A DNA stretch of 64,000 nucleotides from Polytrichum commune (GCA_950295325.1 OX485808.1:31516527-31580526); one strand, 5' to 3'; shown: positions 11,681 to 22,699, numbered from the stretch's first letter. Numbers and translations: made by a program. The notes: a model not told the origin generated them from the letters alone.

Positions 11681-12945
11681 CTAGTAGAAACCTTTTGCTA
11701 CTCCAGTTCCCTGAGAATGCTCCTGAAAGCATCACAATGAAGAAAACTATTAAAATTCATCATAAAATAAATAACAATTTTAAACAATTTTAAAAATTAA
11801 CAACATAAATGAATTTCCTTACCCGTCTAGCTTCATAAGTTCTCTTGGCTTTGAAATACGCCAGTCCAATTTTGCTTGAAGGATTATCCAGACTTTTTTT
11901 CAAGCGTAACATAAATGACATTTTTTGTACCAAAGCAATACCTAAAACACCAACTTGAACTGGTCGCGTTGTACAATGAACAGTAGTCTTTAAATTTAAA
12001 AGAAATGCTGCTCCCGCTGTTAGTGTACACCGTACCTTGTATTCTGGGAGCCAGAAACTTGGTTGTTCTTCCACCTCAAGCTTCCCATCAGGAAAAAACC
12101 ATACTATAAACCCATATCCATAGTCGGTATCATCGTCATGAGGACAACAATAATAATCCCTAGTAACTGAAAATAGAATAAAAGGGGTGTTACCAAAATG
12201 ACCGTCTCTTCCCAAAAGACCTTCATTTTCAAAGTTCTTGTTCAAAGTCTTCATAACATCGGGAAATGAAATTTGAAGCCATTTTGATACTTCCTGAATA
12301 AAAATCTCTAACAAAGCATATAAACTCTCATGGGGATGAATAAACCATCCACATGAATGGTTCTCATATTGCCCATACATGACCATCCTCGATCCTCCCT
12401 TTGATTTACCTCTGTTGGTATTTTTTCCGTGCTCCTCAAAAATGGATGTCATTGCATAAAATCTTGAATGATCAGATACTGGAAAAACATTCAACCTCAA
12501 AACTCCCAATAAATTTCCAAATCCATCCACCATACGTACCAGACCTTCCATTGTCTTAAAATTTTTCTTCTCTTCCTCAAAATCATACTCACTTGATTCA
12601 TAGTATTTCTTCTTTCTGAAAACTTTGAAAATCTCCACTGTATAGTCCGTTGAAGAAGAAAATGGTTGATGCTGGGACTTGAAATGTCGCTTCATCCTTT
12701 TAAAACTGAGGTTGTTGTCCATAGGCTCCAAACAAGTTAAACACACGAATGTATTGTTACTTTTTATCCATTGAAAGTTCCAGGATTCTAAAATATATTT
12801 CTTCAAAATCAGCTCAAGCATCCTCTGATGCTTGTTACCCAAGGTATGGCGCTCGATGTGTTTAGCTTCGTTGGTGATCTCAATGAGACATATATCACAC
12901 GTTACATTAGCCTTGGAACCTTGATCCTCATTTTTGTCAATGATC
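11681..12945 (-). CDS. Two-zinc-finger TET/JBP-like 2-oxoglutarate oxygenase (5' end incomplete)
   Basis: Main exon 12945-11823 starts after an acceptor (gatttag) and ends at donor CGG|GTAAGG. A 100-bp intron leads to a last exon 11722-11681 ending in TAG, total about 388 codons. Two C2H2-type fingers come first (CDICLIEI...HIERH and CLTC...HFKSQH), as in BED-like DNA-binding modules. A double-stranded beta-helix block follows: TPFILFSVTRDYYCCPHDDD gives the HxD pair (about residues 268-270) and TVHCTTR the distal iron His near 322. TPF, the Y-GF after HDDD, and the FWLPEY strand match the TET/JBP layout. The usual 2-oxoglutarate Arg is not obvious. TET/JBP enzymes oxidise methyl groups on DNA bases, so a role in modifying transposon or host DNA is inferred. 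No upstream start is in frame in this exon, so at least one 5' exon is missing; a 91-nt open segment near 13430-13520 is a weak candidate. Confidence 0.6.
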
Positions 12946-13138
12946 CTAAATCATTCAAAACCAATAACTTATTAAAATATATGTTTTGAAAGTGCAAAAT
13001 CAAACTATGACATCATCAGGAGCATTATTTAGAGAACTAAACTACAACTCCAGATAGATAAAATGTTGATTCCTTATTGGAATACATTATCATATTCATG
13101 ACCAAATGCAAGAGGACGGCGACAATGACACCCTCCAT

Positions 13139-13343
13139 CTAATGCCTAACACAATATACATATTCACTATATTATCATGGTTGCAATTTCTAAGAGACTA
13201 GCACCATAAACTTCACACTTTAAGAGAGGCCAAGTCTTTACCACAAGGACACTGTGCATAGCACACATCGTTGCAAGATTTAAGAATTATGACCTCCCCC
13301 AAAGTATGAACTCTATACGCAAAATGTCATTCAAATATTTCAC
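13139..13343 (+). repeat. 205-bp direct repeat, copy 1
   Basis: Matches 13620-13826 with only a few differences, 481 bp apart. Both start ctaatgcctaacacaatata and end atttcac. The repeat lies upstream of the oxygenase exon on its strand and shows no coding potential. It looks like a local segmental duplication. Confidence 0.8.
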
Positions 13344-13619
13344 ACATATTCACATGCATATTTATAACAAATTGGTCGTCATCCACCTCAACATACACTT
13401 TGGCCTTGAAAAAAGAAGCACTCACCGATATGAACACTAGTAAAATCAACTTCCAAAGAAAACCGTGAGTTTGCAAGCTCAACTTCTAGTAAAAGTAGTT
13501 CTGAAAGCTTTTCACGCTAGGACTTGATAAATACTCTTTTTCTTCACCTACAAAAGAATAAAACCATTAATGTCAAACCATTAGCACAAATGAAGTTAAT
13601 GCCAATTTAACCTACGTAT

Positions 13620-13826
13620 CTAATGCCTAACACAATATACATATTAACTCTATTGTCATGGTTGCAATTTCTAAGAGACAAACATCATAAACTTCACACT
13701 TTAAGAGAGGCCAAGTCTTTACCACAAGGACACTGTGCACAGCACACATCGTTGCAAGATTTAAGAATTATGACCTCCCCCAAAGTATGAACTCTATATG
13801 CAAAATGTCATTCAAATATTTCACTC
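13620..13826 (+). repeat. 205-bp direct repeat, copy 2
   Basis: Second copy of the segment at 13139-13343. The interval between the copies (13344-13619) contains a minus-strand open stretch ending at a GTGAGT donor-like site, which could be an upstream exon of the oxygenase gene, but I cannot join it in frame. Confidence 0.8.
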
Positions 13827-13959
13827 AAGTACACACAAGAATGAGTTGTTATTGTACAAGATAATGGAGTGGTCAACAAGGTAGTCAGTGCCTTCATCCT
13901 CTGTCTTCATGTAATAGACTCTGTATGCAATCAGGAAAACCATCAATTAATGCTCTCAT

Positions 13960-14336
13960 TCTTTTGCTACCTACAAGTGCAGAAGATAAGGTAGATACAT
14001 CTTATGCTAACACCAGCCTTATTCAAACAGCTACTTTTGGGTGCCTCTATTTCCAAAAGTTTGATGAATGAGCCAATTTTTCAGCCAGTGATTTTTGTAC
14101 TCATGAAAAGCACATGTGGCAAGTCCTGAATTTCTTCTACTAGTGCAAGAAATCTAATGAGAAACTTGACCCTCCAGATTTGATGTAGAGGTATCAACCC
14201 ATTCTTCTAAAGAGGTATCTAATTTCTCTGCAATAGTACCTAACCATGCCTGCACAAGTTCAGTTGACATAAGAATTTGAGATTCAAATAAGACGTTTCT
14301 ATTTTGACTACGTCTACATGGTTCCCGTGCAAACAT
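13960..14336 (-). pseudogene. Degenerate coding stretch, function unknown
   Basis: The minus strand gives an open block (about 60 codons, 14336-14154, with LVQAWLGTIAEKLDTSLEEW). In a shifted frame a second protein-like block follows (LIRFLALVEEIQDLPHVLFM), then further text after a stop. The continuity of sense across one frameshift and one stop suggests a decayed exon rather than chance. I do not recognise the family. It sits between the oxygenase and transposase genes and could be a former exon of either. Confidence 0.3.
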
Positions 14337-15049
14337 TTCAACTCAAAATGTCTCCTCACAACAAATTGGCCTGCGCAAAAAGAAACTTCATTTCATGCGA
14401 ATTCTGACATGCTTGATGCACGATGTAATTTGACTTGATATTCTTCAGCTACATAAGATGCCAATGCACGTTTACTTTCCAATATTCCAAAATAAAGTTA
14501 GCCTCGAACTACATTCCTAATATCCACTCGATTGTCTCTCCGACATCTATATCTACATCGCGCACATTATAATTCTGAAAAGAGCTTTAACATTAGTGCC
14601 ATTGAATTTTGACAGTAAAAGGTGCAACTTTTTGCCAATGCAATTGCCAAGGATTTATTTATTTATTTTTAATGACAATGTATGGTTGCATCGAGAGCAG
14701 TCGATTGAAATTAAATGTGGTTCATTTTGAGTTCAGTGGTAATTGTTCGAATTCGGTTGTTGTTGCATGACGTCCATATCATGATACAAAACCCAAGATG
14801 CATGGCAGGTCACGCGTCACTACTATGTCAGTTGTTGAGACAGGTTGCGTAAGCCTTCCCCGCCCATTAATATTCCAAATAAATCACCAAGGTTGCCAAA
14901 GAGGTTGTTGAAGATTTAATATCCGTGTCTTGGAAAGACTTGTTCAGAACAAAGGTTCATAAAAATAACTCGAATTCTACATCTTCTTTCATACCTTAGG
15001 TAAATATGCTTACTTCGGTGTCTTTCTTAAACAAACACCTATATTCCAG

Positions 15050-15320
15050 TAGTGTATGGTTGGGTTTAAAGCTAAGTATGAACACCAAAAACACATGCGT
15101 CATAAAGAGATTAAAGTACATGCTCAAAATCGGTTAACCATTCTAGACAGAATAGTCAACATTAACCAGGAGCAACTATTTGATCATTTAATAACTCAAA
15201 ATTCTTCACTTAACAAAGTGGAAGATATTCATACGAGCTCGGAAAACCATCAGACAAGTAGCTATGGGCATGATATGGAGTTGTTAATCATCTCGCACAA
15301 AGTACAAGTTTCATGTTCGG
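15050..15320 (+). repeat. Dispersed repeat family R, copy 1
   Basis: Shares an ordered set of blocks with six other copies in this window: ATGCTCAAAAtCgGTTAACCAT, TCTAGaC, aGTCAACAT, TTGAtCATTTAATaA, a CTTCACTT-type block, GATATTCATAcGAGCTC and ATGGGCATGATATG. Divergence is high. The open frame through it has no recognisable domain. Confidence 0.5.
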
Positions 15321-15981
15321 ACAAAGAGTGCAGAAAGGAATTTGTCTGTTTAATACCTGCTTACCTTATATTTCCTCTGTAGTGAACGCAGGAACAAATA
15401 AATACAGGAATCTTGGTCCTCTCCAGCACCGCTACTGAGTAAATCTCAGCATAACAAATATGAGGATCAGTGTTCCAAAATTTGCATGCTTGCAGGTCAC
15501 TTAATTCAAGTATAAGATGATCCCTGCAGCTTTTGAAGCTACAGTACCTTCACAGAGAAGGTACACAGAAACTGCAATGTTTTTAATACTTGCTCCACTT
15601 GACCTAGTTCGACGAAGCTGCAGTTGCCGATTCACCCCAAAAAGAAAGTGACTACGTTTCCACAATGATTCACTGCATCACAGCTCACAACAATACCTAT
15701 AAGAGATACAAACTTGGATAAAGACTACACATATTGTACACCATATCTAGTTTAAACTCTTGATGAAATCCTAAATGCCAAATGTACTAATATTAGGTGT
15801 TCGGGTTCTCACCTTTGGTCGATCTTCCTAGCTAGAACTCTGTGTGTCTCTAACATCACACCTCGAAAACAGATGTAGACAATTCACAAATCCCTACAGA
15901 CTTCTCAAACAGCAATTAAATCTCACATGGTGATATCTTACAAGAAGACAACTGACAACTAACAACACTCATATGTAAGAC

Positions 15982-16454
15982 GCAAATCTGAAGGAATACA
16001 ACATTGAATGTTGCTATTATATAGATTTTTCTTTATTTGTTTTATCTGCGGGAGGAGTGACGGAGCCGCGCCGGGAGGCAGGCAGCGCGGGAGGCAGGCA
16101 GGCAGGCGGGGGAGTGACGGACCAGCGGCGGGAGGCAGGCAGCGCGGGAGGCAGGCAGGCGGGGGAGTGACGGAGCAGCAGGGGGGGGGGGCAGCGGCGG
16201 GAGGCAGCGAGAGGGAGGGAGCGCCGGGAAGCAGCGCCGGGAGGGAGGGAGGGAGGCACTCCACCCCGAATACCCAAGTGCGTGGAATTCCATTTGTATC
16301 CAATCCTTTGAATCCGCTCGTAAATAGATGAAGATATATGCGTAAATAGATAAATAGATGAGATAAATATTTTTACCCTAACCCCTACTTTTAGTCGGGA
16401 CGTGTGGCAGAGGGGTTCTAGCAAATCTGAAGGAATACAACATTGAATGTTGCT
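15982..16454. repeat. 34-bp direct repeats flanking a 405-bp GC-rich insert
   Basis: An exact 34-bp repeat starting GCAAATCTGAAGGAATAC occurs at 15982-16015 and 16421-16454. Between them lies a strongly purine- and G-rich block (16053-16258) made of GGCAGGCAG, GGGAGG and GTGACGGA units, repeated about every 60 bp, in otherwise AT-rich DNA. Long frames on both strands here arise only from the repeat and are not genes. Confidence 0.75.
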
Positions 16455-16897
16455 CTTGCAACGCTCCAAAAACTCTTCCCTGCATCTTGACGGCTACACG
16501 TGCTCGATGCGCACATGAAGTCGGTTCTGGATGATCCTGTTTCCGACCTGTAACCAATCATGCATTCAATGCTTGGTGAGATTCTTTTCTACATATTCAC
16601 GGACACAATTGCCTGCATACGTAACAACCGTGGTTCCGCATACTCGGATTTTAGCTTGTAAACCAAACGCAGATGGAACCAGAGGATAGAGGCGTTCTGA
16701 GATTCCAGCTTGAAACCATACTTTAAACATGATTAGTGCATTTAAATGATCATGCTCTCCAGGGTCTCAATAAAAATTCTCACCTTCATAGTGGGTCATC
16801 GTAATCGTCTCCCAAATAGGAATCCAGAACTTGACAACCCCCTCCACTGTGGAACTTAGGTTTTACCTGCAAGAAAACCCAGAATACCCTAAACCCT

Positions 16898-19800
16898 TCA
16901 CGCCTGCTCCAAAATGGCGTCTTCCACTTTCCTCTGGAACTTGTACACGGGGTCATTACCAGACACACGGTGATCACACATTGACATCGGAAATTTGACT
17001 GCACAAACATGATCTGCCAAAATGTGTGCCCTATTTGACTTTCTCAAGAGGACATACGTATCAGCGCCTAAACCATACTTCTGGTAGTAGAGTCCCTCAA
17101 GAACCTGATCTCCAGGTTCGAATTCCTCACCCCACTTGCAAACAAAAGCTGTCTTACAAGTGTAAGCTTTCCTAGTGCATACAAGAACATAAAAATCCAC
17201 ATTTTCTTCATTATCAGGGGAAGCTGCAATAGCAAAGTTATCACCCACTTCGATTATTGAAGCAAAATATGTGCCATTTACACCAACATGATGCCAATCT
17301 TCCACCGAAAATTCATTCAACTGGACATTCCGAACATAAGCAGCATTCAATGGCACTAAGACCTCCAATTCCCAGTCCCCAGCCCAAGCTTTATTCTCAC
17401 ACTCCTCCCAGTTCCCTTCAATACATGAGAAACAAAAACATGCCAAATGGCGCTTCAACAACTTACCAGCCTCCATGCTGCCGACGGACCGAATAGAGTG
17501 CAGATTTCTGCACCGGGGTATGGGCTCACAATCGTACTCGTGTTCCTTGTCAACATCTCCTTCCAGAACATGCCAAAATGTTCTATTCACAGGCCTCCTA
17601 TCGCCATAGACAGTTTTTGGGCGGCCACTCAACTCTTTCCTCAAGTAACCGACAACATCTTCAGCGCACTGTAACTTCGGGCCATTTATATCCAATTGGG
17701 CAGTTCGAATGTACCGTTTCAGGACAGCACCTGCTCCATCGTGCAGTCCTTTCCCATGTCCTGTTCCGAAAAAAGACCACATGCACGTGCAACCACCAGT
17801 AATCTCTGGATACCGAGCTACAAAGTACCACGGGACTCGACTCTTAAACTGATTTGCACAGCCATCGCTCCATATCCAGTGATGTTTGGGTATGAAACCC
17901 CCCTGAAGAACGCTTTCCCAATGCAACATGAGGCAGTGTTGCACAAAATAGCTATCATGTTTCATATCATCACTTATGTAGAAATGGTAGGTCGTGATAT
18001 TACGTGTGCTCTCATCATGTGGATCTGGGTGAGGATTTCGGATATATGCTATGTGTACAAGGATACTAATTTGGTAGCTATGCCAGTGCATGGACTGGAC
18101 TTCATTTTGTACCTCAAAAGAATAATTTTCAGCATAGTCAATGACGGACACCATTGTGTCAGCGGGGGAGGTCCTCAAGCAAGTCCTAAATTGTTCATCC
18201 TCCCACTTCGCCACAAAACTATGACGCACAAAAAATTGGAGTTTTGGCTTGAGGTAGTTGATTAACTCACGCCATGTTGTGTCTTTGTAAACCAACTGCA
18301 ATTTCTTTCGTTGTAGACCTTTCCTCGTAGTGATAGACTGCATCTCGTAATGCTTCCAGTGCACAGTTATAGGAGAGATTCCATCCTCTTCGGTAGGACA
18401 CATGGGCAGAATGTCCACACCGCAGCACATACATTCACCAAACAAACAATCCTTTGCATGCCACGCCAAATTAGGAGGTTTTGGGCACAACACTGCATCT
18501 GAAATGGTTGTCAGACCAGGATACACAAACACTCCCGCAACACATTGCCCCACATTTGATTCACTGAGACATACCTCACATTGACAAGCACAATCTACTT
18601 TGTTGTGTATACCTGATTTTGTCCTCAGTTGAGTAAAAACAGATAGCAATTCCTCCATTTCTACGTGGTATATACAACAACACACATTTCGGTCATGCAA
18701 TTTTTTCACCCAATATGGTTGCAAGGAATCAAAAACACTCTTACCGACAATTACATCGGGATGGGCCTCACGGAAGCGCATATAGAATGCCATCTGTCAC
18801 AGGAATACACAAACAAGACATTCAGCAAACGTTAATCCTTTACAAGTTCCTGTAGAACTCCATAGAGGTGTTGTACAGTCCACACCCTCATATATTTCAT
18901 GCAATAACTCCCTAAAAATCCATGACCCTCAAACCCTAGTCCTCACCATGGGTGACTGTCTACAGATTGTACAATTACACTACGCTACTTCCATATACTC
19001 ATGTGGAAGTCCATATACTCCCACACACTGCATATAACGTCTCGAGTAGTCACACATATTCAATACTTTACTCACCGAAGCGCATATAGGACGCCATATG
19101 TCACAGGAATACACTATTAAGACATTCACCAAAAGTTCTGGGCTTAAAAATGCCTGTAGATCTCCATAGAGGTCCTGTGCAGTCCACACGTGCACATATT
19201 TCCTGCAAGAACTTCAAGAACATCCATGACCCTCAAACAATGGTCCTCACCTTGGGTGACTGTCTACAGGGTTTGCAAATACACTGGCCTGCTTCCATAT
19301 ACTGATGAATAGGAAGTCCATATACTCCCACACAATGCTTATAACGTCTCCATATACCCCCACACAATGCATATAACGTCTCCATCAGAGACACATATTC
19401 AATACTCGACTGCATACACTCCAAAGGAACGGTGAGAAATCCCATCGATGTCAATTTAGCAAATGCCCATATGTAAACATTCCATAAATTGACAATTCCC
19501 TCCCATACTCTATATGGGGTCCCTGTAGCATATCCACCGTAGTACATCAATGGGAGGAGAAGTAAATAAACTCCAATATTTCCTTATGAAGACCCAAGCG
19601 GATCACCCTGAACTCCCACCCATGCGTGAAAAGTTCCACAGAGTCCAGAAGTTGCAATGCCGTCCCTAAACCACAACGAAACTGATGGGATCCCATATGC
19701 ACAGTACCGGTATGCGTTTTATAGAGAAGTAGCCAGATTGCACACTCATGGCTTCAAATGACAAGCTAATACCCCAAACATGCACAGATCTAGGTGTACT

Positions 19801-21076
19801 CCTTGGTCCCTAGAATCAGTTGGAAGAGAAAACCAGCATGCTCAATATAACCCAGAATATCACCCTAAAATCCAAGATTCGAATTAAAGCCCACTGCATT
19901 CAATGTCGCAAGGAAAACCTGAAATCCTAAGAACATATGTGACCCCTAAAACGCTCATCACATCAAATCAGGCAGATAGCCACAAGACTGAAGCCAATGG
20001 AGGAACGCACTGTCACCTTTCACCGATCCACCGAAACCCTAAACCCTTCATACCCTAGCACAGAAATTGCAAATTTCTACAACTTAAGTGATAGGTAGGT
20101 CCATAGCCAGATTGCACACTCATGGCTTCAAATGACACGAGAATACCCTAAACAGGCACAGATCTAGGTGTAGCCCTATGACCCTGGAATCGGTAGGAAC
20201 CCTAAACCAGCACGAAATTCGGAGACCCTCATTACACAAAAAAAAAAGCAAGACGACATATGACATAGATGTGAGAGCGCCCACCAGAGATTCCAACAAA
20301 TATTGAGCATGGTGTTGAACGTATGTTTTTGGAGCAACCCACTTCCTTACAACCTCCTTGCGATTCGGGCTTGGCCGTGTCTCTGCAGCCCACCACGTAG
20401 TGACAATGTCTTTCACCATCAGAGATGTCGCATCGCTCCTTACCTTCCTGACGGACAAAGTCCACTCCATATGCACAGAACTGACCATGGTCGCTCGCCT
20501 CTGTGTGGCCATCGCTACATTGCGGGGATGAACCCCAAGCAGGTGAGCTGTCTGTCGGGCAGAGACTCGCTGTGGATTCGTCACAGCGGCTGTGAGGATA
20601 GCATGTTTGGTAGCTAAATGTGCCTTTGTCTTCGAAGTCTTCACCTCCGACAGGGATTGCAGCAAACTGGAAACAATTGTCTCTCGCGCATCTGTTTCAC
20701 TGCAAACCCTTCGTGACCGAAGTGGCAGGAGATCCCTCGTCAACTTATTGTTCCACACGGACTGCATTACTGCCTGCTTGTGTGGAAGCAAGCGCCCTCT
20801 TCCTCTCAAAGTCCTTTGAACGCAGCTCAAGATTGCACGAACGTCCTGGCGCACCAATCTGCGGTTGACGCCATCAGCATAGGCGTCATCACCCTCTGAC
20901 CACGATCCTGCGTCCACGTTGACACGCACAGAGTTCACAGCATTTTCTCTCCTCCGACGCCGTGATTCGCGTTGGCGCTCCCTCGCCCGCTCTTGCGCAA
21001 CATCCAGTCTAGCCCTCTCCACAGGGCCCTCTCTCCGAATACCTGCTCTCCTATCTCTCGCTCTCGCACTACCCAT
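16898..21076 (-). CDS. DDE-type DNA transposase, two exons, about 895 residues
   Basis: Exon 1 runs 21076 (first ATG) to 20285 with donor CTG|GTGGGC. The intron is 18794-20284 with acceptor tgtgacag. Exon 2 is 18793-16898. The join is in phase. Residues 1-60 are Arg-rich; a helix-turn-helix lies near 167-192 (SARQTAHLLGVHPRNV); SPNRKEVV is near 228. A Cys cluster (CACQCEVC) is near 331-339. The catalytic-type core has three conserved Asp blocks: DYAENYSFEVQNEVQSMHW (Asp 483), WSDGCANQFKS (Asp 574) and FFGTGHGKGLHDGAGA (Asp 616). These blocks recur in uncharacterised, TE-like proteins of animals and plants. The C-terminal 150 residues look like a reader-type beta domain. Frame is intact, so activity is possible. 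Three Asp as the metal-binding triad is inference; the superfamily is not assigned. Confidence 0.7.
18775..19410 (+). repeat. About 300-bp tandem duplication at the intron/exon 2 edge
   Basis: The segment from 18775 (gcgcatatag, exon 2 start plus its acceptor) is repeated from about 19077 with the same order of blocks: GTCACAGGAATACAC, TCCATAGAGGT, CATGACCCTCAAA, GGGTGACTGTCTACAG, CCATATACTCCCACACA. The duplicated piece includes a decoy copy of the splice acceptor of the transposase gene. Confidence 0.7.
19731..20221 (+). repeat. Direct repeat pair of about 117 bp in the transposase intron
   Basis: 19731-19848 and 20105-20221 both start agccagattgcacactcatg and share CAGATCTAGGTGTA and AACCAGCA. 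The spacing is 374 bp. Telo-box-like AACCCTAAACCC motifs sit between them (near 20035). No coding content. Confidence 0.65.
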
Positions 21077-21846
21077 TTCGGCGTGCAAGCGTCACTCAAG
21101 CTGAACCTTAAACCTCACTCTTCATGCACATGACGAGCACCTGCAGGTTTGAACAAGAGACATGCGAGCTGTAACGAGCAACGCAAAACTGCTCCGGAAC
21201 GTTTTCAGTCCCTAAACCCTAAAACAGAGGGTTGTAGTCCACGTGGCGCGTGGCACCAGTCACTGTGCACTCCACCCTACAACTAAAGTCATCCACATCC
21301 ACTCCCACAGTCGGTGGGACCCGAAAACGCTGCTTCCATAACTGTAGTATAGCAAGTAAAAGCGGGATTTTTGACAAGAAGCCCACTTGAAGATATTGTA
21401 CATTAGTAGTTTCCCGAAAAAAAATAATGAAAAACGATTATTTTTGCTCCAAGTATGGACTTCCAAAAAAACGTCGTCATTTAGCCTACTTAAGAGTCCA
21501 TACCAACTGTATTTCTACACATAATGTGGAAAAAAACATCACTACTATGGACCTCATAGTGGATCACATAACATACATAGTCACTCCTAGTAAAATGCCC
21601 AAAAATTCTAGACGTTTACGCCAAAATTCCTAAACCAAAACCTGTTGACCACAGTCCATATTGTATTTTCAAAAGTCCATCACCCTTAATTGAAGAAGAA
21701 TTTCATGTAAAGGAATATGTGGTCATCTACCTATTCAAGTTACCATTGTGTATCCCAAATCTCACATCCATAGCTTCTATCAATTGTATGCAACGTGGCT
21801 TGCAATGCACGGGGGTACACTGTAAAATAGGGTGTGACACAGAAAG

Positions 21847-21877
21847 TGAGCCACTCAACCATGCATCCACCCTAGAG
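21847..21877 (-). repeat. Right inverted end (R) of the candidate DNA transposon
   Basis: Plus strand reads gtgagccactcaaccatgca followed by tccaccctagag, the reverse complement of the left ends at 11447 and 6779. It lies about 770 bp upstream of the transposase start on its strand, which is a usual place for a transposon end. Confidence 0.6.
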
Positions 21878-21989
21878 CTATGGTCTTTCATTTAGCACAT
21901 GTGAATTACTTATCTAGCTATATTTAGTTTTTTCCATTTGATTTTCTATTTACAAGAACAAAATGGAAAAATTGGCTCTACACATGCGT

Positions 21990-22330
21990 TATGTTTTCTT
22001 TTATTGTTTTATTGTCTTTGAGTGTATTCTTGAGGGAGGTTTTTGAGGATATGTGTAAATGGGCTTGGGTTTGTTTCTATATCTCCACCTAATACTATGA
22101 GTGTGGCATTATTTCATGTTTAGTATTGTGCAACTTTGATTCTTTGGGATTTGAGGTGTATGTGGGTTATGTAGTAGAAGTTGCCTATGTAGTTTGTGAT
22201 GTATATGGGTGAGGTTAGGGGGGTGGATTTTATTTGTGGTGTGTGTTGGGTATTGTGTATTTTTTGGGTGTGTGTGGTTATGGTTTCAATAAGACACGTG
22301 TCGTTTGGTGATATTTCATACGAATCAGCT
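21990..22330 (-). mobile_element. LINE 5' fragment with 2A-like GDIETNPSP motif
   Basis: The plus strand is G+T-rich, as at 1066-3560. The minus strand encodes LIVLGGDIETNPSPFTHIL at about 22045-22100. Many LINE ORFs begin with the same GD(V/I)ExNPGP motif just before the endonuclease domain, and in some it works as a 2A ribosome-skipping sequence. Here the penultimate Gly is Ser and upstream stops are present, so the piece is decayed. It abuts the right end of the DNA transposon and has no endonuclease left. Confidence 0.5.
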
Positions 22331-22640
22331 AACCTAAGTGACCTTTCTTTCGAATGTCCAATCTAAGGTTCACACCTAACCAAATACCACTCAAATACAA
22401 ATGTTTGATTAAGACACGTAATTGAGGTAGGCCCACTTCCGTTAACCTATATATGTCTAAGAGGTCCATTTTGAGCATGTCATAGATAGGATTTGAGAAA
22501 TTTCGATGGTATTTTCAGCAAAAAATCAAAGTTGACTATGTATGAAATTAACCCCATTTATCATATACATGATTCCAATTGGAACATTCATGTAGAAAGA
22601 ATTGAAAGAAGGTCCTAGTTTAAACAAATGTCATACATAC
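22325..22640 (-). repeat. Repeat family R, copy 2 (reverse)
   Basis: Plus strand CACCTAACCAAATACCACTC is the reverse complement of the ATTTGAGTGGTATGTGGTTAGG-type block in the plus-oriented copies at 56880 and 62890. A nearby gacacgtgtcg block also recurs in copies at 52060 and 56160. Confidence 0.45.
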
Positions 22641-22699
22641 CAGGTTTATGTAATCACCGTGGTCACATATGACTTAATTTTTATTCAATCCTTTAATAG

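Larger units (their letters stand above)
11448..21874. mobile_element. Candidate DNA transposon with inverted ends, oxygenase and transposase genes
   Basis: A 25-bp perfect inverted repeat bounds 10.4 kb that carries, both on the minus strand, a TET/JBP-like oxygenase gene and a two-exon DDE-type transposase gene. A second left end at 6779 would extend the unit to 15.1 kb and add the coiled-coil/RING-like gene. What I see: the ends, the genes and the orientation. Inference: that they moved together. The interior is rich in direct duplications (13139/13620, 15982/16421, 18775/19077, 19731/20105), so it may no longer be mobile. Superfamily not assigned. Confidence 0.5.

Noticed and set aside
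13139-13826. CRISPR-like direct repeats
   Set aside because: Only two 205-bp copies 481 bp apart in a plant nuclear context; a segmental duplication explains them.
15959-16469. Overlapping frames of 83-150 codons on both strands rich in Pro/Leu/Arg or Gly
   Set aside because: They translate the GC-rich minisatellite in all frames and have no domain.
11448-21874. Assignment of the transposase to the KDZ superfamily because of the nearby TET/JBP-like gene
   Set aside because: The motifs differ from those I know for KDZ transposases, so the pairing is noted as a parallel and not as membership.
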